Below are positions 29,185-38,313 of a stretch of DNA of 64,000 nucleotides, in pieces (position 1 is the stretch's first letter; the number at the start of each line of letters is the position of its first letter). The translations under genes were made by a program, and so were the position numbers. Under the pieces are notes generated by a model. It saw nothing but the letters and a program-made list of their open reading frames with translations. It was not told the DNA's origin and did not search any database. Origin of the DNA: Chloroflexi bacterium HGW-Chloroflexi-10 (GTDB taxonomy: Bacteria > Chloroflexota > Anaerolineae > Anaerolineales > Anaerolineaceae); NCBI GenBank assembly GCA_002840755.1, contig PHBZ01000021.1, positions 24,341-88,340 of the forward strand, written 5' to 3'.

Positions 29185-30342
29185 TTATTCTTCATCTTCC
29201 AGAACACCTAAATTGAGATCATCTTCGTCTTCAAAGTCATCACTTTCGTCTTCATCATCATCGTAAACCTGAGCAGCTAATTTTTCTTCGAGATCTTCCA
29301 CCCAGGAAGGTGCTTCTTCTTCCAAATCAATTGTTTCATTCTGTAACAAATATTCACGTAAGGGCAGATCGGTAGGATCATCTAATGCCAACATTTCGAA
29401 ATCTTTGAGAATACCGTTGGTGAGATATAAGTTATCAATGGCATCCTGCAAAAATTCTTGCTCCTCTTCATCGTCAGCTTCTTCCAGTAATTTTTCAAAC
29501 ACTTCTACCAGTTTTTCACCGCCAATTTTTGATAAAGCCCAAATGCTTTCTGTCCAGATATCATCCTCGGCTTCATGTTCTTTAATCCACATTAATAGCA
29601 ATTTTCGTGCCGATTTTAGTTCTAATTCACCCGCAGCGCGCACGGCTTCGCGTTGGATACGGATGTCCGGGTGAGCAAGCATTGAAAGCACATCGGTTTC
29701 CCATTTTTCATCATCAGCAGAGCGGCCCATAGCGAATAATGCAGCGGCAATCCAATTGTAAGAACCGGATTGAAAAGCATTGGTGATTAATGCAGGCACT
29801 TCACCACGGCTTGAAAAGCCGAGGGCCTCGAGAGCTTTCATGCGCACCAGTTCATGCTCTGCAGATCGTAAGACTGCCAAAAGGCTTTCCTCTACCAGAT
29901 GTAGATCATCGGGGCGGATTTCTTCCAATTCACCGAGGTAAATAAATTTTCCTAATGCATTGGCAGCTTGAGCACGGACATTCAGATCAATATCTTCCTG
30001 CATCATTTTTATGAATCTGGGAATTAATTTGTAATTCGAAAAATCCCAAAGAATGCGAATTGCATTTGTTCTTACCACGCTATTGGAATCATCCAAAGCC
30101 AGTAGAGCAATAGCCTCCAGGTCCATCAATGTATCACTTTCGTAAAGGACTTCCAGGTGCTCGAAAAGATTCACTTTCCTATGGGGCGTAATCTGATTCC
30201 AGACACTTTGAAGCAAATTAAGATTTTCCTCAGACAAATCAGAAAAAGATGGAAAGTAAACGATTGGAAATTCGGCATCATCATCTAATAATGCGTCAAC
30301 AATTTGTTGAAATCTTTCTGTAGAAAGGGGATTTTCGGTCAT
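29185..30342 (-). CDS. HEAT-repeat protein with acidic C-terminus
   Basis: 385-residue all-helical protein. Repeats of about 30-35 residues are visible from about residue 75 to 290, for example DDSNSVVRTNAIRILWDF, DLNVRAQAANALGKF and DIRIQREAVRAAGEL, which match the HEAT/PBS-lyase-repeat pattern. The last 50 residues are very acidic (DDDEDESDDFEDEDDL). Probably a cytoplasmic scaffold or adaptor; partner unknown. AAAGG precedes the ATG. It lies 14 nt downstream of the site-2 protease gene on the same strand, making a four-gene unit protease > HEAT > peptidase MA > acyP. Confidence 0.8.
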   Translation of the reverse strand: MTENPLSTERFQQIVDALLDDDAEFPIVYFPSFSDLSEENLNLLQSVWNQITPHRKVNLFEHLEVLYESDTLMDLEAIALLALDDSNSVVRTNAIRILWDFSNYKLIPRFIKMMQEDIDLNVRAQAANALGKFIYLGELEEIRPDDLHLVEESLLAVLRSAEHELVRMKALEALGFSSRGEVPALITNAFQSGSYNWIAAALFAMGRSADDEKWETDVLSMLAHPDIRIQREAVRAAGELELKSARKLLLMWIKEHEAEDDIWTESIWALSKIGGEKLVEVFEKLLEEADDEEEQEFLQDAIDNLYLTNGILKDFEMLALDDPTDLPLREYLLQNETIDLEEEAPSWVEDLEEKLAAQVYDDDEDESDDFEDEDDLNLGVLEDEE

Positions 30343-30356
30343 ATAAAACCTTTCGA

Positions 30357-31424
30357 TCAGGGTAAGACTACCGGGTTAACGATATCCAGTGTTGTAATGA
30401 TGACCATCAATGCCAGCAGTGCAACAAATCCGACCATGTTAATCACGTTCTCGAGACGAGCAGGGACGCGTTTCCGTAAAATCAACTCAGGTAGAAGCAA
30501 CAAAATGCGTCCACCATCCAAAGCCGGTAAAGGTAAAAGATTGGTTAAGCCCAAAGCAATTGAAATACTGGCTATGAAAAAAAGAGTATTTAACCGGTTA
30601 ACCGGTTCGGTTGATGTCGCATTCTCTTCATCCAACTCTCTCACTTGAGAATAAATGTTATAAATTCCTACCGGACCAACTGGTCTTGCTTCAGCTGGAC
30701 TGATACTGCCTTTAATTAATTCTCCGGGTAGCGATAACAACCGTATTGTATAGTATCCAGTGAAATCAAAAGCATACGGTATTGCTTCATTGACCTTAGC
30801 ATCCCGATATGGATTTCCCAAAGAAATGCCCAATCGCCCTTTTCCTTCAGGTGGATTTTCGGCAGGTATGGCTGTAGTTTGATATTGAGTACCATCCGGT
30901 CTTTCTACTAATAAATCAACTTCCTGACCAAGATTGGCATTGATCAGATTAATTAACGTTTGAGTATCCTGAATAGGGGTATCGTTGACCTGCAAAATGG
31001 ATTCATTTGCCTGTAAACCAGCTGCTTCTGCTGCAGATCCTGAATCGACACTGAAAATGGATACTTTGGATGTGTCTGGTACACCGACCTGCATGAAAAA
31101 TACAGTCAACACAGTTATTCCCAACATGAGATTGAACAGTGGCCCCCCGAACAATGTCATAAATCTGGCCAAAATAGAGGAGTCACTGAAGCCACCAGAA
31201 ACTTGAGGATCATTTTCTCCGCTCAAGCGTACAAACGCTCCAAAAGGAATCCAGTTGAGTGTGATCTCGGTTTCCCGAAACTGTCCCAGTTTTACCAGAC
31301 GAGGTGGAAACCCAAATCCAAATTCTTCTACTTTAATTTTGAAAAGTTTCGCAAAAATAAAATGTCCAAACTCATGAACAAACAATAAAATCCCGAATAC
31401 CAGGATAAATTCTAAAATAACCAT
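30357..31424 (-). CDS. rseP: Site-2 intramembrane metalloprotease (RseP/M50 family)
   Basis: 355 residues. HEFGH zinc motif at 17-21 in the first membrane helix, conserved GFPPRL segment, and a PDZ domain at about 125-195 (AAEAAGLQANESILQVND). The third zinc ligand is in NLLPLPALDGGRILLL near 295, followed by a last helix. It cleaves membrane-embedded substrates such as anti-sigma factors or leftover signal peptides. AGGTG lies 6 nt before the ATG. In many bacteria it neighbours uppS-cdsA-dxr; here it heads a HEAT/protease operon instead, consistent with the use of the mevalonate pathway (no dxr). Confidence 0.93.
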   Translation of the reverse strand: MVILEFILVFGILLFVHEFGHFIFAKLFKIKVEEFGFGFPPRLVKLGQFRETEITLNWIPFGAFVRLSGENDPQVSGGFSDSSILARFMTLFGGPLFNLMLGITVLTVFFMQVGVPDTSKVSIFSVDSGSAAEAAGLQANESILQVNDTPIQDTQTLINLINANLGQEVDLLVERPDGTQYQTTAIPAENPPEGKGRLGISLGNPYRDAKVNEAIPYAFDFTGYYTIRLLSLPGELIKGSISPAEARPVGPVGIYNIYSQVRELDEENATSTEPVNRLNTLFFIASISIALGLTNLLPLPALDGGRILLLLPELILRKRVPARLENVINMVGFVALLALMVIITTLDIVNPVVLP

Positions 31425-31530
31425 TATTTCACCTGCTTTAACTTTAATAGTTTAATCATCCCAATTATAATTCTTTTTCATTGGGGTACAATTTTTACGG
31501 TCAATGTCTGCAAACGATTTGATAGTGTGT

Positions 31531-32511
31531 TTATTCTTCAACCAGATAAGCCCCACCACCTACCGGAGAAACCATAACCTGGAGTACACCTGTAATCTGG
31601 TTCACCAGGTTGACAACATCATTTGCATATTCGCTTTGACAAATGATATGCACGTTTGGTCCGGCATCCAGTGTATAACAGGCAGGTATACCTTGTTGCC
31701 TCCATTCCGGAACAGCCTTCATAATTGAAATCGTTGCCGGTTCCCAATAGAATAGAGAAGGGTTAGACGTCATCATGACACTATGCATAAGGTTGGAGTC
31801 TAATTCAACAATTTCTGCCAGTTCGTTAAAATCGCGTTGTAAAATTGCGTTTTTTCCAATCCCTAAACGGCGAGGCGCATCGGCTACTCGTACGCGTTGA
31901 AGGGGGCTGCTGTTTGCGAGGGCATGACCGGCCGTAGAACCGACGGACTTGTGATTTTTGGCGACAATAGCAATTACATCTACAAGATCCCAATGATTGA
32001 CAGAAGCAAAGCTGTACGAAAAAGATTCTTGATCGTCTCTTCCCGGTAACCATTCAACAAATCCTTGGGGAATGGAACGACATGCAGAACCTGATCCGCG
32101 CCGAGCTAACCGTGACAGGTCTTTTTCTGTAAGAAATAAACCGAGAGCTTTAATGGACGCCAAACTTAATGAAGCAAAAGCAGCCGCGGATGATGCTATT
32201 CCTGCACCCATCGGAAAATTATTTTCACTTATCACCTGTGCATAATAGGGTGTGGAAGTCCATTCACGCACTATTTTTAAAAAATTGGATATCCGTTTTA
32301 AACCGGAATTTAATGTTTGGATACCATTTATTTCCAGACTGTCAATCTCTAATGATGGGTTAAAAATAACCGTTGTTTTGGTATATAAACTGCCCAGATT
32401 AAAAGATATGGATCCATTTTCAGGTATTCGCATTTCATGATCACGATTACCCCAGTATTTTATTAATGCAATATTGGGATGGGCGATAGCGGTGGCTTGA
32501 TATTTTTCCAT
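31531..32511 (-). CDS. mvaD: Diphosphomevalonate (or phosphomevalonate) decarboxylase
   Basis: GHMP-kinase-fold decarboxylase of the mevalonate route to isopentenyl (di)phosphate. 326 residues from the ATG at 32511; an in-frame GTG at 32538 is possible. Motifs: HPNIALIKYWGNRD, the ATP loop FPMGAGIASSAAAFASL, GSGSACRSIPQGFVEW, and the catalytic Asp in LDAGPNVHIICQ. In Chloroflexota the related Roseiflexus enzyme acts on phosphomevalonate, so sequence alone does not settle the substrate here. It is alone on its strand between rseP and the THUMP methyltransferase. Confidence 0.88.
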   Translation of the reverse strand: MEKYQATAIAHPNIALIKYWGNRDHEMRIPENGSISFNLGSLYTKTTVIFNPSLEIDSLEINGIQTLNSGLKRISNFLKIVREWTSTPYYAQVISENNFPMGAGIASSAAAFASLSLASIKALGLFLTEKDLSRLARRGSGSACRSIPQGFVEWLPGRDDQESFSYSFASVNHWDLVDVIAIVAKNHKSVGSTAGHALANSSPLQRVRVADAPRRLGIGKNAILQRDFNELAEIVELDSNLMHSVMMTSNPSLFYWEPATISIMKAVPEWRQQGIPACYTLDAGPNVHIICQSEYANDVVNLVNQITGVLQVMVSPVGGGAYLVEE

Positions 32512-32644
32512 ATTTAATTCCAATCGTTTTGTTCCCACAAACTTCTAAGTTGCTTTTGAAAACCAATTTTACTGCAAGATGGAAAAAGCATGGAATTAAG
32601 AAGGATTATGGCTACTTTTCTGTTATTTGCAGATGGATATTTTC

Positions 32645-33793
32645 TTAAGAAGTTATTTTGCTGTAATATGCTTTCACTGGTATTCCACCATTGGAAAATT
32701 GTATGCCTGGTTGAAGGGTCAAACGAGTTTGATGAGCCAGTTCCGCATCATTGGTTAAGAATAAAATCTCCCAGCCGAAAAATTTTTTACGAAGAACATT
32801 ACCCAGTTGCGCGTATAAATTGCGCAGGTCTGTACCGCTACTGACTCGGCCTCCATACGGTGGGTTGGTGATAATCCATCCATTTGGTTGTGGAGGTTCG
32901 ATGGCGGAGACTGCTTGTTGCTTCCATTCGATCCATTCGGATGAACCGGCTCTGTGAGCGTTATTGGCCGAGATTTGGATCGCGCCAGCATCACGGTCGG
33001 ATGCCTGAATGAAAGCGCCTGGCCCAGATTTACTCAGTTCTTTTGCCTGGATGCGGAGTTGACTTAAAAGCGACTTATTAAAATTATCCCAATTCTCAAA
33101 GGCGAAGGAACGTTGGTAAGCCGGAGGAATTTGCCGAGCCATTAGTGAAGCTTCAATCGGAATAGTGCCAGAGCCACAAAATGGGTCGATCAATGGTTGT
33201 TCATGAGTCCAACCACTGCTGAGGAGTAAAGCCGCGGCCAGATTTTCCCGCAGGGGAGCAATGTTAATCTCCTGGCGATACCCACGTTGATACAAAGGCA
33301 AACCTGAAGAATCCAAGCTGACGGTGACACGATCATTCACGAGCCGAACCACAATCAGCTGAACATTTGTTGGCTGATTTTCATCAACAGTTGTTTTGAT
33401 TAACTTAACTCGAGCGCCGATTCTTGTTTCAATAGATTGGTGAATACGTTGGCTGACGGCATCACTATGGTATAACTTCGATTTTTTACAGGTCGTTCGA
33501 ATTTGAATGGAAGACTTTCTATCCAAAAAATTCTCCCATGGAATTTTATTTGCTTTTTTCTCGAGCTCCGCAAAATGGTTGGCATAAAAACTATCCAGAC
33601 GCATTAAAATGCGGTTTGGAGTACGCAGCCAGAGATTGAGTTTATAGAGTAGCTCGAGATCTCCTTCCAGTTCGAGAGCTTCATCGCCTGGTCCGTGATC
33701 CAAGTTGATTTGAGAAGTAGGAAGAAATAATTTCAGTTCCTTGAAGGTTTGATCCTCTATACCAGGCGGTACAACCAGAAAAAATTTAGACAT
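32645..33793 (-). CDS. THUMP-domain rRNA/RNA methyltransferase (RlmL/RlmK-like N2-guanine type)
   Basis: 382 residues from the ATG at 33793, chosen because GAAAGG lies 7-8 nt upstream and the protein then begins MSKFFLVVPPGIE as homologues do. A ferredoxin-like/THUMP N-terminal half (1-165) is followed by a SAM-dependent methyltransferase: PLIDPFCGSGTIPIEAS (motif I) and WIITNPPYGGR (NPPY motif IV). It belongs to the YpsC/RlmL-N group that methylates 23S rRNA guanine. The start lies within 2 nt of the YgiQ stop, so the two are in one operon. Confidence 0.88.
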   Translation of the reverse strand: MSKFFLVVPPGIEDQTFKELKLFLPTSQINLDHGPGDEALELEGDLELLYKLNLWLRTPNRILMRLDSFYANHFAELEKKANKIPWENFLDRKSSIQIRTTCKKSKLYHSDAVSQRIHQSIETRIGARVKLIKTTVDENQPTNVQLIVVRLVNDRVTVSLDSSGLPLYQRGYRQEINIAPLRENLAAALLLSSGWTHEQPLIDPFCGSGTIPIEASLMARQIPPAYQRSFAFENWDNFNKSLLSQLRIQAKELSKSGPGAFIQASDRDAGAIQISANNAHRAGSSEWIEWKQQAVSAIEPPQPNGWIITNPPYGGRVSSGTDLRNLYAQLGNVLRKKFFGWEILFLTNDAELAHQTRLTLQPGIQFSNGGIPVKAYYSKITS

Positions 33794-33794
33794 T

Positions 33795-35492
33795 TCAGGA
33801 CCTTTCCGGTTTTGAGACAAGGATTTCTTTTTGACGTGTTTTGCGTTGAAGATTTTTTTCAACGAAGATTGGTTCACGGGTGAATGGGTTCATTTCCGTA
33901 TAATACATAACACTGGCATATGTTGAAGGTGTAGGCGTGAAAATTTGCACCTGTTCCGGATGGACATGTAATTCCTTGCTGGCAAAATCGCGGGCTTTCA
34001 GCATATCATCTTCGGAACATCCAGGATGCGCGGCAATAAAATAATAGGTCAGAAATTGATTTTTACCCATTTGTTTGTTCAGTTGATCAAATTTCAATTT
34101 GAATGCTTTCAAAGAATCGCTGCCAGGTTTGCCCATCATGTTTAATACCCGAGGAGTTACATGTTCAGGAGCTATTTTCATTTGTCCGGAGATATGATTT
34201 TCAACAATCTCGCTTAAATATTTGTTTCCATAACGGCGATCATTCAAAATTAAATCATAACGAATGCCTGAGGCAACAAATACTTTTTTTATGCCAGGCA
34301 AATTCCTAATAGATTCTAATAATTCAATTTGGGGTTGGTGTGTTGGACGTAAAGCAGTACAAATGACCGGAAACAAACAGCGACGGTCCTGGCAAGAACC
34401 ACGGTTGATTTTTTTATTGCATTCATATCCATACATATTGGCAGTCGGCCCACCCAGGTCGGCAATGTTTCCTTTAAAGCCTGGAGTTTTTGTCAGTAAT
34501 TCTGCTTCGCTTAAGATGGATTTTTTGCTTCGCCAGCGAACAGTACGGCCTTCGTGAACAGCAATTGCACAAAAATTGCATTCACCATAACATCCCCGAT
34601 GGGTATTAATTGAAAACCGAATCGTTTCCAACGCGCGTACTGGTCCAGAAGCCGCATAATAAGGGTGTAAATTACGCTCATATGGCAAATCATAGACAGA
34701 GTCAAGCTCTGACTGATTTAGATAAAAAGCTGGCGGATTTTGGATAAGGTAACGATCACCATGCTTTTGATTGAGACCCTTGGCTGTGAGCGGGTCATTA
34801 TTGCGGTAGAAACTGTGAAAGGAATCAATAAAGGCATTCTTATCAGAAAGAACTTCTTCATATGCCGGTAATGTAATGTAATCTTCTACAGCATCTTTTG
34901 CAATGTAACATAACCCTCGAATTGTTTTGACAGGTTCATGGTTTGCCAGAGCAGTAGCCAACTGCACTATACTTCGTTCAGCCATACCATATATGAGAAA
35001 ATCTGCTTTTGAGTCGAACAAAACTGATCGGCGTATCTTGTCACTCCAAAAGTCATAATGTGCAAGACGTCTTAAACTAGCTTCCAAACCACCCAAAACA
35101 ATTGGAACGGTGTTCTTGATGTTATGTTTAATTAAATTGGTATAAGCAATCGTTGCCCGATCTGGCCGGCGATTGTTTTCACCTCCGGGCGTGTAATCAT
35201 CCTGTTTTCTTTTTTTAAGTGAAGCTGTGTAATTTGCCACCATCGAATCAATACTGCCAGCAGTGATTCCCCAAAACAATTCTGGTTCACCAAGCCGCAG
35301 GATGTCTTCAGGTTTCTCCAGACTGGGTTGAGCAATGATTCCAACACGGAATCCAGCGTTGACGAGGACATGTCCAATCACCGAAGTACCGATATAAGGG
35401 CTATCAATATAACTGTCCCCGGAAACCAGAATAATATCCAGTTTTGTCCAGGACAGTTTTTTCATTTCTTGGGAAGTAGTAGGTAGAAACAT
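33795..35492 (-). CDS. YgiQ-family radical SAM protein
   Basis: 565-residue member of the UPF0313/YgiQ family. Its N-terminal cobalamin-binding-like region starts DIILVSGDSYIDSPYIG. The radical SAM core has the CxxxCxxC cluster motif C301-YGE-C305-NF-C308. A typical FKGNIADLGGPTANMYG follows, and the C-terminal region contains FTPTPSTYASVMYYTE. The reaction is unknown. The size is slightly shorter than E. coli YgiQ (about 700). It lies 12 nt downstream of the phosphofructokinase-like gene and just upstream of the THUMP methyltransferase, on the same strand. Confidence 0.92.
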   Translation of the reverse strand: MFLPTTSQEMKKLSWTKLDIILVSGDSYIDSPYIGTSVIGHVLVNAGFRVGIIAQPSLEKPEDILRLGEPELFWGITAGSIDSMVANYTASLKKRKQDDYTPGGENNRRPDRATIAYTNLIKHNIKNTVPIVLGGLEASLRRLAHYDFWSDKIRRSVLFDSKADFLIYGMAERSIVQLATALANHEPVKTIRGLCYIAKDAVEDYITLPAYEEVLSDKNAFIDSFHSFYRNNDPLTAKGLNQKHGDRYLIQNPPAFYLNQSELDSVYDLPYERNLHPYYAASGPVRALETIRFSINTHRGCYGECNFCAIAVHEGRTVRWRSKKSILSEAELLTKTPGFKGNIADLGGPTANMYGYECNKKINRGSCQDRRCLFPVICTALRPTHQPQIELLESIRNLPGIKKVFVASGIRYDLILNDRRYGNKYLSEIVENHISGQMKIAPEHVTPRVLNMMGKPGSDSLKAFKLKFDQLNKQMGKNQFLTYYFIAAHPGCSEDDMLKARDFASKELHVHPEQVQIFTPTPSTYASVMYYTEMNPFTREPIFVEKNLQRKTRQKEILVSKPERS

Positions 35493-35504
35493 TCTATTCC
35501 GTTC

Positions 35505-36620
35505 TTATTGATCTCCGAAGCAAGTGCCTACTTTTCTGGCACTATCAATCCAGATGTGATCTGATGGAACCGGTTTGTGTTTGCCGGCTATTTCTTTCAG
35601 GGACACTGGGCGGATTGAAGTGCCGTGAATACCCAGCATCACGCCGAATTGTCCCTGATGGATAAAATTGATGCAGGCCGAACCTAACTGTGTTGCACGT
35701 AAACGATCTGCAGCCGAGGGTACACCTCCCCGCAGCAGATAACCCAGAATAGTGACACGGGTGTCTAGCCCGGTATTGTGATTAAGCAAATGAGAGAGAA
35801 GGTTGGTATTATCGGAATACTGTTTTTCTATTAATTGTAAGCGTGAGGCAACTTCGTCCCGATCTTTTCCTTTTCTGAGTCGTTGATTAATTTCCTTATT
35901 GCGACGGAAGAAATCCACGTTTTCCTGGGTTAACGCGCCTTCGGATACAGCAATAATGCTGAAACGTTTCCCGGCACGGTTGCGATCGATAATTGCCTGA
36001 GATACTTTTTGAGTGTCGTAAGGAATCTCAGGAATAAGGATTACATCTGCACCACCGGCGATACCTGCCCCAAGTGTTAACCATCCGGCATGACGGCCAA
36101 GAATTTCAACAATAATGATTCGGTGATGACTGTGGGCTGTGCTGTGCAACCTGTCTATCGCTTCGGCAGATACCGCTAATGCCGTATCAAACCCAACACA
36201 AAAGTCGGTGCCTTGTAAATCGTTATCAATTGACTTGGGTAAGGTGATGACATTTAATCCAGCTTCTGCGAGTTTTAAAGCGCCCAGCTGCATTTCGACA
36301 CCCCCCATACACACCAGAGCGTCTAAAGCCTGTTTTTTATAGGTCTCGACAGCTTTTTCGACAAGGTTTTCATTACTGGGCATATCATGAGGCATGTCAT
36401 GACTTGTACCAAGGATTGTTCCTCCCAGTGTAAGGATTCCGGATAATTCAGAACCTTTGAAAGTTATACAATTATTTTCAACTAATCCTTTAAAGCCATC
36501 GGTAAAGCCTATAATCTCCATGCCATAGGCCCCCTGAGCCGTTTTACCAATGGCGCGAATTGCAGCGTTCAATCCGGGAACATCATTACCCGCTGTTAAT
36601 AATCCAATCCGTCCAGCCAT
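35505..36620 (-). CDS. 6-phosphofructokinase family protein with altered nucleotide site
   Basis: 371-residue PfkA-fold protein. Retained: LNAAIR (18-22), GGTILGTS (66-73), catalytic-loop SIDND (130-134, normally TIDND), GFDTA (143-147), EILGRHAGW (172-180), and LRGGVPSAADR. Altered: the first glycine loop is TAGNDVPG rather than SGGDAPG. The GGDG motif, which holds Mg-ATP in E. coli PfkA (D103/G104) and distinguishes ATP from PPi enzymes, is GGVE (106-109). The Lys in PKSIDND is a feature of the PPi-type and group III branches. It may use another donor, or be regulatory. AAGGAG precedes the ATG. First gene of the minus-strand unit with YgiQ and the methyltransferase. Confidence 0.8.
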   Translation of the reverse strand: MAGRIGLLTAGNDVPGLNAAIRAIGKTAQGAYGMEIIGFTDGFKGLVENNCITFKGSELSGILTLGGTILGTSHDMPHDMPSNENLVEKAVETYKKQALDALVCMGGVEMQLGALKLAEAGLNVITLPKSIDNDLQGTDFCVGFDTALAVSAEAIDRLHSTAHSHHRIIIVEILGRHAGWLTLGAGIAGGADVILIPEIPYDTQKVSQAIIDRNRAGKRFSIIAVSEGALTQENVDFFRRNKEINQRLRKGKDRDEVASRLQLIEKQYSDNTNLLSHLLNHNTGLDTRVTILGYLLRGGVPSAADRLRATQLGSACINFIHQGQFGVMLGIHGTSIRPVSLKEIAGKHKPVPSDHIWIDSARKVGTCFGDQ

Positions 36621-36736
36621 ATAAACTCCTTTTACTTATTTACCTCATTTTATTTTATCGCATTGTTGACGGCTTTCGAGTATGAATATCATTAATTTTT
36701 TGCAGGCAATGATGGTGGATTCTTTGATCATGGAAA

Positions 36737-36745
36737 TGCTATAAT
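36737..36745 (+). promoter_or_regulatory. Extended -10 promoter of the kinase-hpt operon
   Basis: TGCTATAAT is a perfect extended -10, 28 nt before the ATG at 36774. The leader contains AAGGAGGT. Confidence 0.65.
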
Positions 36746-36773
36746 GAAATTTAGTTATTCTAAGGAGGTTTTG

Positions 36774-37334
36774 ATGATTTCTGTCGTCACAATTTCGCGA
36801 CAATTAGGCAGTGGCGGAAGTGAATTGGCCAAAAAAATTGCCGAACTATGCGATTTTCATTTGATTTGGCGAGAAGTTATCAATCAAGCAGCAATAAAAA
36901 TTGGTGCACCGGAAGTTGCCCTGGCGATGATTGATGAGTTGGGGTTATTTGGTTTATTTCCTGACGAGGCAACCTGTTCCGCGTATTGTACTGCTGTGCA
37001 ACAGGTAATGTTTAAGTATGCAGAAAGCGGGAATGTAGTTATTGTTGGACGTGCCAGTCAGATGATATTGAAAGACTATCCCAATACATTACACATTCGA
37101 GTTATCGCTGACCTGAATACGCGGATACAAACACTCAGTAAAACAAAAAAAATTACCCAGCAAGCTGCCAGAAGTCAAATAATAAAGAGTGACTCGAGCA
37201 GGCAAAAGTACTTAAAGGATTTTTATCAGGTCGATTTAAATGATCCGGCGCTGTATGATATAACCCTTAATTCTGGTCGAATATCCATTGACCAGGCATC
37301 TGCCTGGATCAGTTCCTTGATTAAAACGTTTTAA
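36774..37334 (+). CDS. Cytidylate kinase-like family protein
   Basis: 186 residues from the ATG at 36774, chosen because the near-perfect AAGGAGGT lies 6 nt upstream; the frame extends to 36744 but that start falls on the -10 box. The N-terminal VVTISRQLGSGGSELAKKIA is the phosphate-binding loop of the cytidylate-kinase-like family. VVIVGRASQMIL and the downstream LHIRVIADLNTRI also fit. The nucleotide substrate is unknown. First gene of an operon with the small nuclease-like protein and hpt, which suggests nucleotide salvage. Confidence 0.78.
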   Translation: MISVVTISRQLGSGGSELAKKIAELCDFHLIWREVINQAAIKIGAPEVALAMIDELGLFGLFPDEATCSAYCTAVQQVMFKYAESGNVVIVGRASQMILKDYPNTLHIRVIADLNTRIQTLSKTKKITQQAARSQIIKSDSSRQKYLKDFYQVDLNDPALYDITLNSGRISIDQASAWISSLIKTF

Positions 37335-37354
37335 AAAACAATTTGGAGTCTTTC

Positions 37355-37738
37355 TTGGAAGAAGAAAAGCATCTATCGATACATTTTTCCCATCCTGCGG
37401 AAGCTATGTTTGCCCGAATTTTAGATTATTATGGAGTGGAATGGTATTACGAACCGCGTACTTTTGATTTGGAATGGAACGAAAAAGGCAAAGTTAAACT
37501 TGCTTTTACTCCTGATTTTTATTTGCCGGATCAGGAATTGTTTATTGAATTAACCACATTGCGCCCACAGTTGGCTTCCATAAAAAACAAGAAAATTCGT
37601 TTAATGGCGGAACTTTACCCAAACATCAAGATTAAATTAATGAAACGCAGGGATATCCGCGACATGATGATTAAATATGGTTTATATGAGGACGCACAGG
37701 CAATCCGGGGAACCGAAGCACAAGGGAGTAATGGATGA
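37355..37738 (+). CDS. Small PD-(D/E)XK-like hypothetical protein
   Basis: About 127 residues. I chose the TTG at 37355 because GGAG lies 6 nt upstream; a TTG at 37343 is less likely. It has HPAEAMFARILDYYGVEWYYEP, then FTPDFYLPDQELFIELTT with a Lys-rich KNKKIRLMAEL. The order E...PD...(E-L-T)...K resembles the core of T7-endonuclease-I/VSR-like folds, but the Lys of the ExK motif is Thr, so catalysis is doubtful. It overlaps hpt by 4 nt. Function unknown; its place between a nucleotide kinase-like gene and hpt may be only structural. Confidence 0.65.
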   Translation: MEEEKHLSIHFSHPAEAMFARILDYYGVEWYYEPRTFDLEWNEKGKVKLAFTPDFYLPDQELFIELTTLRPQLASIKNKKIRLMAELYPNIKIKLMKRRDIRDMMIKYGLYEDAQAIRGTEAQGSNG

Positions 37739-38313
37739 ACGATACTGAGAATGGGGTTTTTCCAGAAATTCAAGAGGTGATTATCAGCCAGGATCAAATT
37801 TTAGAAAAAGTCCGGCAGATTGGTGGTCAGATTGCAACGGATTATCAGTATAAAAATCCGTTATTTATTGGAGTTCTGAAAGGTGTTTTGTTTTTTATGG
37901 CCGATTTGATGCGGTCGGTTCCATATTCTTGTGAGGTTGATTTTTTAGCGATCAGTAACTACAACACAGATGCACGGAAAAAAGGGATGGTGCGTCTGGT
38001 TAAAGATTTGGATATTCCCATTAATGGTCGGGATGTAGTATTTGTAGAAGATGTGATTGATACCGGATTAACGCTAAATTACATTTTAAAGAATCTGCGG
38101 GATCGTTCTCCAGCCAGTTTGGAAGTATGCGTGTTATTTAACAAACCAGCGCATCGCTTGATTGAAATCCCGATTAAGTATAAGGGATTTGACCTGCCAG
38201 ATCGTTTTGTGGTTGGCTATGGTCTTGATCATCACGAAAAATATAGAAACTTACCCTATGTCGGTCTTTTAAAAGGAGATGCTATCCATCTTCCCCACTT
38301 TTCGGGTGATTAA
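37735..38313 (+). CDS. hpt: Hypoxanthine phosphoribosyltransferase
   Basis: 192-residue purine salvage enzyme (hypoxanthine/guanine + PRPP). The PRPP-binding motif is VVFVEDVIDTGLTLNYIL (about 101-118). LFIGVLKGVLFFMADLMR is the PPi loop region near 42-59, and KGFDLPDRFVVGYGLDHHEKYRNLPYVG closes the active site. Last gene of the three-gene plus-strand operon, overlapping the preceding gene by 4 nt (ATGA). Confidence 0.95.
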   Translation: MNDTENGVFPEIQEVIISQDQILEKVRQIGGQIATDYQYKNPLFIGVLKGVLFFMADLMRSVPYSCEVDFLAISNYNTDARKKGMVRLVKDLDIPINGRDVVFVEDVIDTGLTLNYILKNLRDRSPASLEVCVLFNKPAHRLIEIPIKYKGFDLPDRFVVGYGLDHHEKYRNLPYVGLLKGDAIHLPHFSGD

